In this document: piece after piece, positions 45,531 to 57,075 of the stretch
Position numbering within the stretch: position 1 is the stretch's first letter
Layout of the letters: each line of letters opens with the position of its first letter
DNA from: Alopecurus myosuroides
Lineage: Eukaryota; Streptophyta; Magnoliopsida; Poales; Poaceae
Length of the DNA: 64,000 nt
Assembly: GCA_028641055.1 (NCBI GenBank)
Contig: CM054062.1
Coordinates: 179,200,726-179,264,725, forward strand
Direction: 5' to 3'
The notes under the pieces: model-generated
What the model saw: only the letters and a program-made list of their open reading frames with translations
Told to the model about the DNA's origin: nothing
Database searches by the model: none
Position numbers and translations under genes: made by a program

Positions 45531-48053
45531 TCATTGACTAGAGTTAGGACCCGAGTTGGGTCCCTTCATGTTAGCAACAAGGGTCTTTGGAACCCAAATA
45601 GTGTAGTCAATGAAACCCTCAATAGGACCAACATATTTAGCTTGCACAACACCATAATAATCAACATATAAGAAATGGTGTGGGTTGTTAGTTCCCGCGG
45701 AGGAGCTACGAGTAGTGTTGTCCCTGATGACAATACCACCCGAAGCACCATGTTTGTTCTTCTTCTTGTTCTTCTTCTTCTTGTTCCTTTTCTTGGCTAC
45801 ATAGCCAAGACCTTGCTTGCCCACTTGTTGCCTAGGAGCACTCAATTGTGGTCTAGAAATGACCGCATTAGAGCTTGGGGCAACCACTTGTGGGGTGGCA
45901 AGCACCACCTTTTCAACTTGAGTGCTTTTGCCCTTGAGCCTTGCTAGCTCATCCTTCAACCTAGCATTTTCTTCAATAATATTTGCATGATCACAAGAAG
46001 AAGTAGAAGTGCTAGGATGGTTAGATTGAGTAAGTTGAGTTTGAAGTTGTTCATGCAACTCTTTGAGGGATGAGTGTTGGCTTTCCAAAGCTTTGTGAGC
46101 AATGGTTAGCTTTTCAAACTCCTCGGTTAGTTTACCATGACCAACCCCAAACTCTACTTTATCCTTTTTAGCCTTTTTATATTTAGCAATAGCAAGATCA
46201 CGTTCCTTAATGATTTTAGAGACAAGTTCATTATGAGTAGTTTCAATAGATTCAAGTTCATCCTCTAGAGAAACTCTACCATCATGCTCTTCCTCAAGAG
46301 TCATAGAGAGAGATGCAATTTCATTCGCATCTCTTCTCTCAATTTCACCTTTCTTCTCAAGGGCCTCTTGGGCCTCTCCCAATTGCCTCATGAGATACTC
46401 AAAGTATTTCTTGGTCTCCCCTTGCATGTTAGTCATGAAATGGTCCAAAGAGGCCCTTTCTTCTTCTTCTCTACGGCTAGCAATATGTTCTAGTTCACTA
46501 GGAGTCTTAGAGATAGGAGAAGATGATACCTCCGTGGCCTTAGCCATTAAGCACTTGGCATTGCGTTGAGGGAGATTTTCATTGGGGGATTCAAAGAGGG
46601 ATGACGAAGATGGAGTGGATGCAATAGCTAGAGCGGCCACTTCACTTGTTGTTTCTTCTTCTTCATCACTCCCGGAATCATACTCCTCTTGAGTCAAGAG
46701 CACAAACTTGGTGGGGGATTTCTTGTTGAATGGTTTCCTCTTGAAGTGAGGCTTCTTGTATTCAACCTTGGATTTGTCCTTAAGAATGAGCTTGCCACTA
46801 TGGTTTTCTCTATTCTTGTAGGGGCACTCCGCAATGAAGTGATACTTATCTTGGCAATTGAAGCAAGTTCGCACTTTTTGAGCCCCATCATCTCCATAAC
46901 GAGACTTGGTCTTATCCTCAACATATTTCTTGCCCTTGGGGGGATTGTTCCAAAACTTTTGCACGGTAAGAGCAATGAGATCCTTTAGAACGGGATCATA
47001 GTCTTGTTCCTTCAATGGAGGCAATGCTTCATCACCATCTTCATAATTCTCAACTTCTCTTGACAAAGCCTTGGCCTTCAAAGCAACGGAAGCTCCTTGA
47101 TGCATTCCAATAGCCCTAGCACGATTGGCAAGAGCATTCTTGGTTTGCACTTTGTAGGAGCTCAATTCTTGCATGACTTGGGTAGAGGTCATGGTGGAGA
47201 AATCATGTCTCCCTTGAATGCTCTTCGTATCCGTGCCCTCAAAAGGCATCACGGCAATTATGAACTTCCTCTTGATCCAAGCATCATCAATATGTGTTGC
47301 ACCCGCATTGGAGAAAGCGGTGGCAAGAGATTTGAGTCTTTGATACATGTCAACATGATCTTCTCCATCACGCATGAAAAATCCTTCGGCCTCATTGGTC
47401 AAGGTGTCATAGCGATTTCTTTGCATGCTCTCATTCCCAACAAACATGATGACAAGTGCATCCCATGTTTCTTTGGCGGTGGAGAAGTGTTGAAGATGCG
47501 GCATGTGATTGGGGCCCACGGCTTGATGAAGGATGGATAAAGCGGTGTAATTGAGTTGGCAATCTACAACCTCTCTTCTTGTGAGATTCTTGGGATCATA
47601 TGGCTTGTATCCATCACGAGTGATTCTCCAAAGATCTATACAAGAAGAGTTCAAGTGAGTCTCCATGTAGTATTGCCATTCACGAAAGGAATATGCATCA
47701 ATTTTAGGTGGATCTCCTCTAGGAATTATATGAGGAAAAGGGATAGGAGGATCGGGAGAATATTAGCCTTCAACGGCATGATATCCTTCCTTTCCACTCG
47801 CACCCTTCTTAGCGGATTGTTCGGCGGAAGCAGTTTTAAGTGGTTCACCATCAACCCCTTTCTTTGCACCCTCCGTTTCCGGAGGGGATGAGTCGACCAC
47901 CTCCGGTTCTTTGGCTTTGAGGAGTGTTGTCATGAGTTGACGCAACTCCTCAAATTTAGTGTCTATGGATGAGGTCAATGATTCTCTCAAAGCATTGAGA
48001 TCATTCATGGACACATTTCCATCGGACGGAGCGTCATCCGACTCATTTCCCAT
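45531..48053 (-). pseudogene. Element C gag with long coiled coil, one nonsense
   Basis: Starts at ATG 48053 (MGNESDDAPSDGNVSMNDLN) shortly after the primer site. One in-frame TAA at 47763-47765 separates the first 96 codons from the remaining frame, which is open to 45531 (711 codons from its first Met). The gag domain (REWQYYMETHLNSS, HFSTAKETWDALV, YQRLKSLATAFSNAG) is followed by a CCHC knuckle CFNCQDKYHFIAEC. Then comes a long heptad-rich region (about residues 390-560 of the second part, with EEERASLDHFMTNMQGETKK) and a Lys-rich KKRNKKKKNKKKNK tract. A large gag with a coiled coil fits the Sirevirus group. Confidence 0.85.
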
Positions 48054-48091
48054 ACTTAAACTCTTAGGCGGTTAAGCCCGATAGAAGAGCC

Positions 48092-48108
48092 GAGGCTCTT
48101 ATACCAAA
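48092..48108 (-). promoter_or_regulatory. Primer-binding site of element C
   Basis: The minus strand reads TTTGGTATAAGAGCCTC beside the LTR, a Met-tRNA-type site TGGTATCAGAGCC with one C-to-A change. Confidence 0.75.
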
Positions 48109-49304
48109 TGAAAGTAAAGTATAGGCACCTAGAGGGGGGGGGTGAATAGGTGCTACGACAAACTTTAATTTTTCTCAAAGTTTAGGCTTGACAAGAAGGT
48201 AAATTCTCTAGATAGTGCAACTAGTGGTGAATTTACCTATATGACAAGACAAGCAATTAATGCAACAAGTACAAGTAAGTAAAGAGAGGGAGGAACGAGG
48301 TAACCGATGGAAGCACACGGAGACACGATGTATTTCCGAGTTCCTCCTTTTTAGGGGAGTACGTCTCGTTGGAGGGGTGTGAGCTCGCCACAAAGGCCTA
48401 CTCAACGCCACTAAGGCTTCACCCTGTTCTCCGATGAACTTCGCCACAAAGGCCTAGTTCACCTTCCACTATAGAACCCCTTTGAGGCGGGGATCAAATC
48501 CTTTACAAACAACTTGGGGCACACACCCACAACTTAATTGGGGGCTCCCAACTCTTCTTGAATCACCAACAAGAAACAAGAAGCCTAGGTTCTCCACAAG
48601 AGGAAACCCTAGGCAAGATCCCTTGAGCTAGAGAGGGGGAAATGAAGAACGGGTTGGTGAAGATGTAGATCCGGTGGTCCTCCTTCAATCCTCAAAGAAT
48701 CAACGAGTTTGGGTGGAGGAGGAGGGAGATCTTGCTAGTGGGTGAGCTCCATTAATGGTGTCTTCAATGCTGGGAAGAGCTAACCCTTGGAGAGAGAAGT
48801 GATGCTCTATTTATAGCCTCCAAGAAAACTAGCCGTTTTTGGGCCAGATTTCGACCAGCCCGGAATGGTCCGGAATTTTCCGGACCCCCGGAATATTCCG
48901 GAGCAATCCGGATGCCAACCGAGCAATTCGCTGTTGTGGCCGGAATGGCCCCCAGAATATTCCGGATGCCAACAGAACATTTTTCCGTTGCGGCCGGAAT
49001 GGCCCCGGAAAATTCCGGCTGCCGGAATCTTCCGGAATATTCCGCAGAGCAACAGAGCCTTTTCCCATAGTGGCCGGAATAATCCGGAAGCATTCCGGAT
49101 GCCCGGAATTTTCCGGCCTTTCCTTTGAAACTCTGTTAAAGGCCAGAAAAGTTCCATTGATCTTCGAATTCTTCACCATTTCTTTGACACCGTACACGTG
49201 CTGATTTAAGACCAACCTTTTAACAAAATAGCACATACGGTTAGTAACTTCTTTATGTTGTTAACAAACACACAAAACAGTGAGATATCGAGAATGCACT
49301 TTCA
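48109..49304 (-). mobile_element. 5' LTR of element C
   Basis: 1196 bp, with the same structure as 37696-38889 (palindrome array about 48860-49117, TATAAATA at 48815-48808). It differs by about 13 substitutions and a 2 bp change in a G run. Confidence 0.9.
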
Positions 49305-50063
49305 CAAGTCGAAAGAGTCAATCAGATTCTCGAGGATATGCTCAGAGCATGTGGTCTCTCCTTTGGCATGAAATGGGAGGAATGTCTTCCATATGCTGAA
49401 TTCTCCTACAACAACAGCTTCCAGGCAAGCCTAGGCATGGCACCATTTGAGGCTCTCTATGGCCGCAGATGCAGGAGTCCAATCAATTGGTCTGGAGCTG
49501 GTGAACGTTCACTCTTAGGCCCTGACATTGTTAAGGAAGCCGAAGAGAAGGTTCGCATCATTCGTGACAATCTCAAGATTGCTCAGTCTCGTCAGAAAAG
49601 CTACTATGACAGCAAGCACATGGATATGATTTATGCACCTGGTGACAAAGCATATCTCCGTGTAACTCCACTCAGAGGTACTCATCGTTTTGGTGTAAAA
49701 GGAAAACTTGCACCAAGATACATTGGTCCTTTCAACATTCTCTCAAGGCGTGCGGAAAATGCCTATCGTCTTGAACTTCCAGAAAAACTATCCAAGGTGC
49801 ACGATGTGTTTCACGTGTCACAGCTCAAGAGGTGTTTCAAAGATCCAGATCGTGCAGTTGATCATGATTCCATTGAACTGCAAGAAGATCTCTCTTATGA
49901 GGAGCACCCTGTTCGAATTCTCGATGAGACCGAGCGTAAGACTCGCAACAAGAGCACCAAGTTCTTGAAAGTGCAGTGGTCCCATCATTCCGATAAAGAG
50001 GCAACGTGGGAGACCGAAGAGGATCTTCACAAGAAGTATCCGGACCTTTTCTCTTCTCAGTAG
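49305..50063 (+). pseudogene. Element B gag-pol, 3' portion (integrase C-terminus and chromodomain)
   Basis: The frame resumes at the second CAAGT copy (QVERVNQILEDMLRACGL), carrying the catalytic Glu. The integrase C-terminal part follows (YNNSFQASLGMAPFEALYGR, GDKAYLRVTPLRG, LAPRYIGPFNIL, VHDVFHVSQLKRC). At the end is a chromodomain-like segment (PVRILDETERKTRNKS, KFLKVQWSHHSDKEATWE). Chromodomains of this lineage are thought to steer insertion to heterochromatin. It stops with TAG at 50061-50063. Confidence 0.92.
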
Positions 50064-50101
50064 GAATCTCGGGGCGCGATTCCTTCAAGGGGTGGGCGTT
50101 T
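50063..50101 (+). promoter_or_regulatory. Polypurine tract and pre-tract hairpin of element B
   Basis: GGAATCTCGGGGCGCGATTCC (6 bp stem GGAATC/GATTCC) starts at the stop codon, followed by CTTCAAGGGGTGGGCGTTT and the LTR start TGTAAC. The X elements have the same arrangement. Confidence 0.75.
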
Positions 50102-53100
50102 TGTAACATCCCAAGTATGAAAACAACCTTTAGAATGTTTGTTTCTTGTTTTATTTATGTTTTGCATCATGACATCATCATTGCCTTTGTTTTGGCATTT
50201 GTTTTCCATTTGTTTTCATCTGTTTTCCTTTGTTTTCCCAATTGAAATTCAAACAAAATTCAAATATTTGTTTCATACTTGTGCTGTTACAATTTCCAAA
50301 TGAATATTCAAATCAAAGCAATTAAATTGGTTCCATTAAAGTGGTAAGTTCAAACTATTAAGTGGTTCCTTTTAATATTTCATTTAATATCAATTTCATA
50401 CAAAGCTCAATTAAAATTCAAACAATATTCAAATGTTTTGTTTCATACTTGTTATGTTACAATTTTCAAATAAAAATATTCAAATTCAATTAAATTTCCA
50501 AACAGCAACCATTTTGAAGTTTATGAAAATTACAAAACAAATCAATCATTTGTTACATTACACTTGAAATTAAAAAACTTTTAAAGTGTTCTTTCATTTA
50601 ATCAATTAATACCAAAATTCACTCAATTTCAAATAAACTACAAACAACAACTAATTTAAATTATTTGGAAAACCAAAGTTTGCACCAGGTTGCTGTTACA
50701 ATAAATAAGCAATACAAATTTTCCTAAATTTTTCTAACCTCAAAACCCTATCCTTTTTCTCCTTTTCCTTTTCGGCAAAAAAAAAATAACAGAAAGAAAA
50801 AACAAAAAAAAAATAGAGCAGAGGGGAGAGGCAGGCCAGTGGGCAGCAGGCCCAGCCCACCAGCCCGGCCTGCTACCCCCCTCCTTTTTCTTCCTCCTGT
50901 ACGGCGTGCATCCGCGACAGCCACGTCGCTGTACGGCGGAGCAGACGGCCGGGAGGCGCCCTCCTCCTCCATATAACTGCCCCGCGAGCTCCCCCCTAGC
51001 CCTAGCTCCTCCACCTCCTTCTCCCTCACGCCGCGCCGCCGTTTTCCCCCTCTGCTCTCTCTCTCTGTCACCGCACGGTCTGAACCCGAGCACCACCGCT
51101 TCCCCTCCGGCGATCGCCATCGCTATGCCGCGCCACCACGCGGGTTGAGCCCTGGGATCGAATCCCCTCGACCTCCTCGTCCCCCTCGTGTCCAGGGAGG
51201 GGCACGGGCATCTCCTGAACGTCGCCGCCGTCCTCGCTGTCGCCGCCGTCGTCGAGCACCTCCTCCTTATGCTCCCTCACGGTGAGCTCATCTCTCTCTC
51301 GATTCTTTCCCTCTCTTTCTCCTCTCTGCTGTCACGTTACGCGCGCTCGATCACCACACGCACGCACATGGCAGCACGAGCGAGCAGCAGCAGCGGCTAG
51401 CCGCCGGCGACTGCCTCCCGTCGGGTTTCAGTTAACTGAAACCAAATTTCAGTTTCGTCAGTCTATTTCGCGAACTGAACATCAAAACCAAATGTGCACC
51501 TTACCTGTCACGAAACAGCAGCGTAGCGCAGTGGCCAGAGCGCTGCTCGCGCGAGCCCGCGGCCAGGGTTCGATCCCTGCCTCCCTCGGAGAAAAACCAC
51601 ACCTTTTTCGCCACCGCGCGCTGACAGGTGGGCCTCCCCCTGTCAGCGACCACACGTGCCACGCACGCGCCACGTTGTCCCAGGGCCCCCTCGTCAGTGG
51701 CCCAGGCTAGGCCACTGCGAGGTGTAAAACGTTTCTGGCTTTTTTTTTTAGTTTAAGTCCTTTTATTTTACAGATTAGTCCCTGTATTTAAAATACAAAT
51801 AACTTTTGAAATTCAAATCCAAATAATATAAATGAAATATGTATTCTGCACCAAATTAAATTCTCTACATGATTAAAGCATTTGTTTTCTGTTTTGAACA
51901 TTTCAAATTGTTTCAAAATTCAAATTCAAACAACTCATTTGAAATTTTGTTAAATTCATAACTAATTCAAATTTAATTTAAATGCCACATATAAAATATG
52001 TTTTCTATGCCAAATTAAACCACCATTTCAAATATAAACTTTGTTTCATGTTTTGAATAATTAAAATGGGTTAAATAATTTAAACCTTGTTTAAATCATT
52101 TAAAAATTGCTAAATTCATAACTTGGTCAAATTAAATTCTTTTTGAACATATAAAATATGTTTTCAAACTAGAAAAGTATAATCTTTTCAAATATGAATT
52201 TTATTAAATGTTTTGAACAAATAAAAATTAAAATAAATTCAAACTTGAATTAAATTCATTTAAATCTTGTATGTTTAATTCATAATTAATTCATTTTAAA
52301 TCCTTTTTCAACAAATGAAACATGTATTCCACCTAAAATTTTGTGTTTTTTCCAAATATGAACTTGGTTGTCTATTTTTAACAATTAAAATTGGTGAAAA
52401 CAACAAATGCTTGTGTAACTCTGTTAAGAAGCCACAATTTCATAACTTAATAAATAAAATTCCAAACTTGGTAAACACCTTTTAAAATTGAATCTATTGT
52501 TGTTTTCTTATTGTTTTCCTCAGCCATGCATCATTCTAATCAACTTTCACATGATGGTTATTTGTAGATCATTTAATTCAACCTTAATTCATGGGATTTT
52601 CTACATGCAACCCAAATTGCATATGGTCCCATTTAATTATGTTACCATGTCAACTAGCTTATTTTGATGCATCAATTAAATTGTCATGCATCATCCCATG
52701 ATTGTGCATTATGCCATGTTATTGATTGTTTGTCTCTCTGCGTTGTTTGTTTGCTTCTTCTCGAATAGACGACGACGCTGAGACAGACGAGGTTTACGAC
52801 ACTACTTCTGAGGAGTTAGCCCAGTACCAGGCTACTGAGTTTGCAGGCAAGTATTCACTCACATGAACCATTGTGTCCTTTCCACACTGGTTATCGATAC
52901 TTTCCGTTGTCTATTCTGCTAGCCTTAAGATTCGTTGCTTGTGTTCCGATCCTATCACATGTTATCCTGTAACCCTGAAATAGCCTATCCTCCACACCCA
53001 TAACCCCATTGCTTGTTGCATGTGTCTTACTAGCATGCTTAGGGTTGTTTATGTTCGATTCTGTTGTCCGTTATTTCTGTTACCATATTTATCATTGTTC

Positions 53101-54595
53101 TGGGGCTCGATGTTAAACAACAACCTGTTAATGTTTGAGGTAATGCTAATTTGATGATAAGGCACCGGCAGGAGGCCGGGTATGGTTTTGAGGCCTGCTA
53201 GTGTCGAACTCAGGAAAAGTCTTTGTCCTCTGGATCCATGTTGAGCGCGCTAACCGCATGTGGGAAGCGTGTATGGGCGTCCCCCGCAACTCTGATTCGA
53301 TTCGCATCTCGTCCAAATCGCCACACTTAGTTCGGGCTTTCCATTTGATGCACGCATATGCAGGTACAAACCCGAGGCCAGGATGGAACTTTTGTAGTCG
53401 GCATTTAGGGCGGCGTGGTCTTCCAGTGCTATGAGGGTCCCCCTTTTCTTCGTGGGGGCTCGATTAGCCGCGCACGCACAACACGTGGTTCTTTGGGCTT
53501 GATGCGAAGAAGAGTTGGGCTGTGTTGAGTGCCTCGCTTGGTGGAAGTGCATTTCCAATCTGGCGGGGTATTCTTACGTGTACGGCCAAATTGGTGCACC
53601 CCTGCAGGGTTAAATCTTCTCGAGAAGCCGTGTTGTCCGCGGTTATGGATGACTTGGTGATAGGGCTGGCTAACAAGGATTAGACAACTTACACCTAATC
53701 AATATTAACTTGATTAGTAATAGATCTTATTGACACAATAACTTCAATCATCATTAATCCAACTGTGTGAGTTATCCTCGGATTGCTTCTTTGGATAAGG
53801 GGCGAGATCCAGGATGGGTTTGTTTGAGGTTAGTGGTAGTTGGTTACGTTACGCTATCTTATCCCTCTCTTTTAGCCGGAAGTTGTAGCATGTTTCTGTA
53901 GTTGGTTAGAGCAGCCTGCTGCCGCACTTTTGTATCACCTATTCTTCCATTGAACCCAAAGCATCTGTACTTGGTGTTGCCGGGTACTCTATGGTATCTT
54001 GTGAGTCTTGCTTGCCAGTACGTTTATGTACTGACCCCTTTGGGGCTGTGGTTTCCGCAGGCTATGTTTCTGAGGATCCCCATGGTGGCTACTACGTGGA
54101 GTATGACGAGGCTGCTGACGAGTAGATAGCGGACCCGGGCAGGATCCGAGACATCGTTGATGGGCTCCGTCTTTTCGTTTCCGGCCTCTTAGGCCTATTT
54201 GGATCTTGTCTGTACTCAGACACTTTGGATGCTTCCGCTGTGTTGTAATGATGAATTGTTGGGACATGTGTCCTCTGGATGATTGTATTTGCTATCTCTG
54301 CTCTAGTGAGAGCTATTTGCAACTTATTTCAATCTTTTGTGTCTTAGAGATATGTTGTGATATCAGTTGTTCTAATGCCGTTGACGTACCATGTGTGTAT
54401 GTTATGAAGTACGTCAACGGAAGTGTCCTGATTTCTATGGGATGGTTTGCGCAGACGATGGATAGTAGAGAATGGTTGTCACACGTTTACGTGTTGGCCT
54501 GCTCATATTGAGATGCGGGTGCCGGTATGCCCCGTAAGCCATTTGTTCTACTATTTAGCGGACTGTGAGTATCCTCTAGAAGTCCGGGTGCGACA
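50102..54595 (+). mobile_element. 3' LTR of element B
   Basis: 4494 bp. It carries a 16 bp stretch near 51278-51293 absent from the 5' LTR, which contains ACG|GTGAGC, a potential splice donor. Copies of the TATA-like box, palindrome, tRNA-like unit and exon-like segments are all present. Confidence 0.9.
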
Positions 54596-57075
54596 GATTT
54601 ATCCCTGCAGGGGCTACACTTTACCCACACGTACCAACCGACTCTTAATGCCAAGCTATTGGCACAATTTCGACGATGTGCCGGCAGAGTGTGGTCAGCC
54701 ACGACCTTTACCTTGCTCGGACCTATCCATGAGTCAACCCAAACAGGGCCACCCCGTCAACAGGGAGTTGGCCACCTCCTGACGGCACCTGTTCTGTGAG
54801 GCGGGATCAAGATCCGTGTACGTCCATCACTTGTCCGGGTCACGCCCTAAACACCTCCAAAAGGTTTTTGACTCACACGCAGATGGAACTCCCAAACTAC
54901 GTGACTCACGGATAGAGCCGAACAAGTTAGTTAGTCGAGCGAGGCTCATGGCCATCGCGCATGGTTGTACGCTCAGTCTTGGCTTCTGTGCCCCGACCTT
55001 ACTCCTAGGGTTGGCAAGTTCGGAACAAACAACCACTTCCCAAGTGGCCTCCCGTACAAGCCTTAGTCAAGTTAACCACACAGTGCTCATCTCACCACGC
55101 CATCATATCATACTAGGTTATCGCAACTCTGATTCATCAACCGGATGGAGCAGAGGTAAACAAACATGTAAAGCTAAGCGAAGCAGATATGAGGCTCTGG
55201 CGATGCGCACAAGCAAATCTATGGCGGCTAGGAGCAGTGGATCAGGACATTGAGGCAATGCAGTATATAGGTGATCTATATCTACTAGGATCAAATACTT
55301 TGGAATCGAATGCAAAGTACGAGAATCAAATGTTGTTCGAAAACATATATGAGCAGATAAGAGGTTATGCTTGCCTTGGTTAAAAGAAAACCAAATAAAT
55401 GTCTTCTCGGATAAGTGCTTGACTTGTCGGTTAGGATCAAGTATTCGTCATGGAGTTGTTGGCCTTCTCTTCGAAGTCGGGTTCTACCGAGGGAAACAAC
55501 ACCGAAAAGAAAGAGAACATTCAACACATGGCATCGATGCAATGCACAACATGTATGCATGAACAAGTTAATGCACTTAAATAAATCCCTAAACATGATC
55601 GTTGGGTTGCTAGGTTTCGCATGTCAGTTATACATTTTTACTGAACTTAGCCCGAAATAGACCCCGGAGGGCAATTCGGGTGGTTATGAAGGTGAGTACC
55701 ATTTTAGTTGCTCAAATTGGTTTAAAAACATCATAACTAGGTTGCATTTGTCATTTTGAGCAAATTGGTATATAACTTTTAATTTTCTAATTTATTGAAT
55801 AAAAACTTATTTTCTCTATTTTAAATGAATTAAACAATATTAAATAATGTTCAATTTTCAACTTTCTCAAACATGGTTCAAAATGATATATTCATGCAGA
55901 GCTCATTTTTTTGATCATTTCTATGTTTTTATTTTATTTTTCTGAACTACAGATTAAAAGATATTCATTATTAAAGATTAAAGTATTTTCTGCAATTATT
56001 GCATAGAGGGGGCCCACGTGTCAAAGTATTACTCTTTTTCTAAAATAATAAGAAAACTGAATTGTGACATCATAGTGACGTCACTGTGACCTCATCAATG
56101 GCCACAGAGGCTATGTTGTGGAAGGAATCGATCGATTCCGCACGAATTGGGCGAAGCCATCTTGTGGGGAAGTTGCAGCACGCTGTGGCGAAGCTAGGGG
56201 AAGCGGCGCCGCCGACGTATGGTTGCCGGAGACGCGCGGGCGAGCAGTTTTTGCGGTGGCAACTGCGGTACGCGACGACGGGTATGAAAACGACGGCCAA
56301 CCCCGAAATTAAATGTACCACAGAGTTCGACAGCTCACCCTGATGTTCTAGGAGGGCTCGAGGAGGTAGGGAATGGACGGCGGCGGCCGGAATCGCCCGC
56401 GGACGCGGCGGCCGGAGGCGGGGAAGATGCGAACGGCGACGGCGATTAAGAGCTCCTCGGTTCGATTCCTTGGCCTAGGGAGGAGAGAAGACGACCACGA
56501 CAACCTTGGTGTGCTCGAGGGAGCTCGGGAGCGGCTGGAACGGCGGCGGCCCGAACTAGGGTTTCGGTCACCTCCAGACAGAGAGTGAGAGGAGGAGAGG
56601 GAAGGCCATAGTGAGAGAGAGGAGGTCAAGTGGGTTCTCTGAGACCTATCCACGCGAGGAAAGAGGCAGGGAGGAGGTGGCAATCGACGCCAGAGCTGCC
56701 TCCACGCAGGTGCTTCCTCTGTCCCGAGGTAGAAGACAAAGGAACAATTCGAAAACCCCCTAGAATTCCTAGTTTTTGTGAAGAGGTCCTTCTCTCTAAT
56801 AGAACAGAACTTAAACAAGGATTTTGAGGGCCTTTTTGAAATCAGAAAAATTGGCAAAAATAATATTTGGAAAGCTTGTAAAATTTCCAACCTTGCCATG
56901 TTTTTGTTTTCCGAAGATAAAAATATTTTTAGAACAAATTTTGGGTGACCACTTTAAGTGGTTTTTGGTCATTTCATATTAGTTTCAATTTCAAATTTGA
57001 TTTAAATTTTTACATGCATGTTATGACATGAACACAACACCACCAACCCTTTATAAGCAAATTTGGGATGTTACA
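54596..57075 (-). mobile_element. X2 LTR, right half
   Basis: Begins with the GATTT duplication of element B and ends GGGATGTTACA; in element sense the LTR starts TGTAACATCCCAAATTTG, close to B's TGTAACATCCCAAG. It contains three TGACnTCA units spaced 11 bp apart (56065, 56076, 56087) and a CACGTG at about 56015. A plus-strand frame at 55189-55383 is shared by the other X2 LTR. Confidence 0.8.

Larger units (their letters stand above)
37696..49304 (-). mobile_element. Element C: Sirevirus-type Copia retrotransposon
   Basis: 11.6 kb, minus strand, with CAAGT duplications. LTRs 37696-38889 and 48109-49304 have TGAAAGT/ACTTTCA ends. Order in element sense: LTR, Met-type primer site, gag with long coiled coil, protease-integrase-RT-RNase H (Copia order), extra ORF in envelope position, several polypurine tracts, LTR. 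The palindromic LTR repeats, multiple polypurine tracts and extra ORF are hallmarks of the Sirevirus group. About 13 substitutions were counted between LTRs (~1.1%). Confidence 0.9.
28009..54595 (+). mobile_element. Element B: Tekay/Del-type chromovirus with nested Copia
   Basis: Complete Gypsy element of about 26.6 kb including the 11.6 kb insertion C, or about 15 kb without C and its extra duplication. LTRs are 28009-32491 and 50102-54595, both starting TGTAACATCCCAAGTATG and ending GGGTGCGACA. The target duplication GATTT is at 28004-28008 and 54596-54600, and rejoining the flanks restores the X2 LTR. Order: LTR, Met-tRNA primer site, extra ORF, gag-pol with a C-terminal chromodomain-like segment, polypurine tract, LTR. 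About 58 substitutions were counted by eye between the LTRs (~1.3%), pointing to a recent insertion. Confidence 0.92.

Noticed and set aside
56348..56899. 183-codon minus-strand frame
   Set aside because: Low-complexity Arg/Ser/Pro composition in the GC-rich LTR segment, not matched by a frame in the X1 LTRs.
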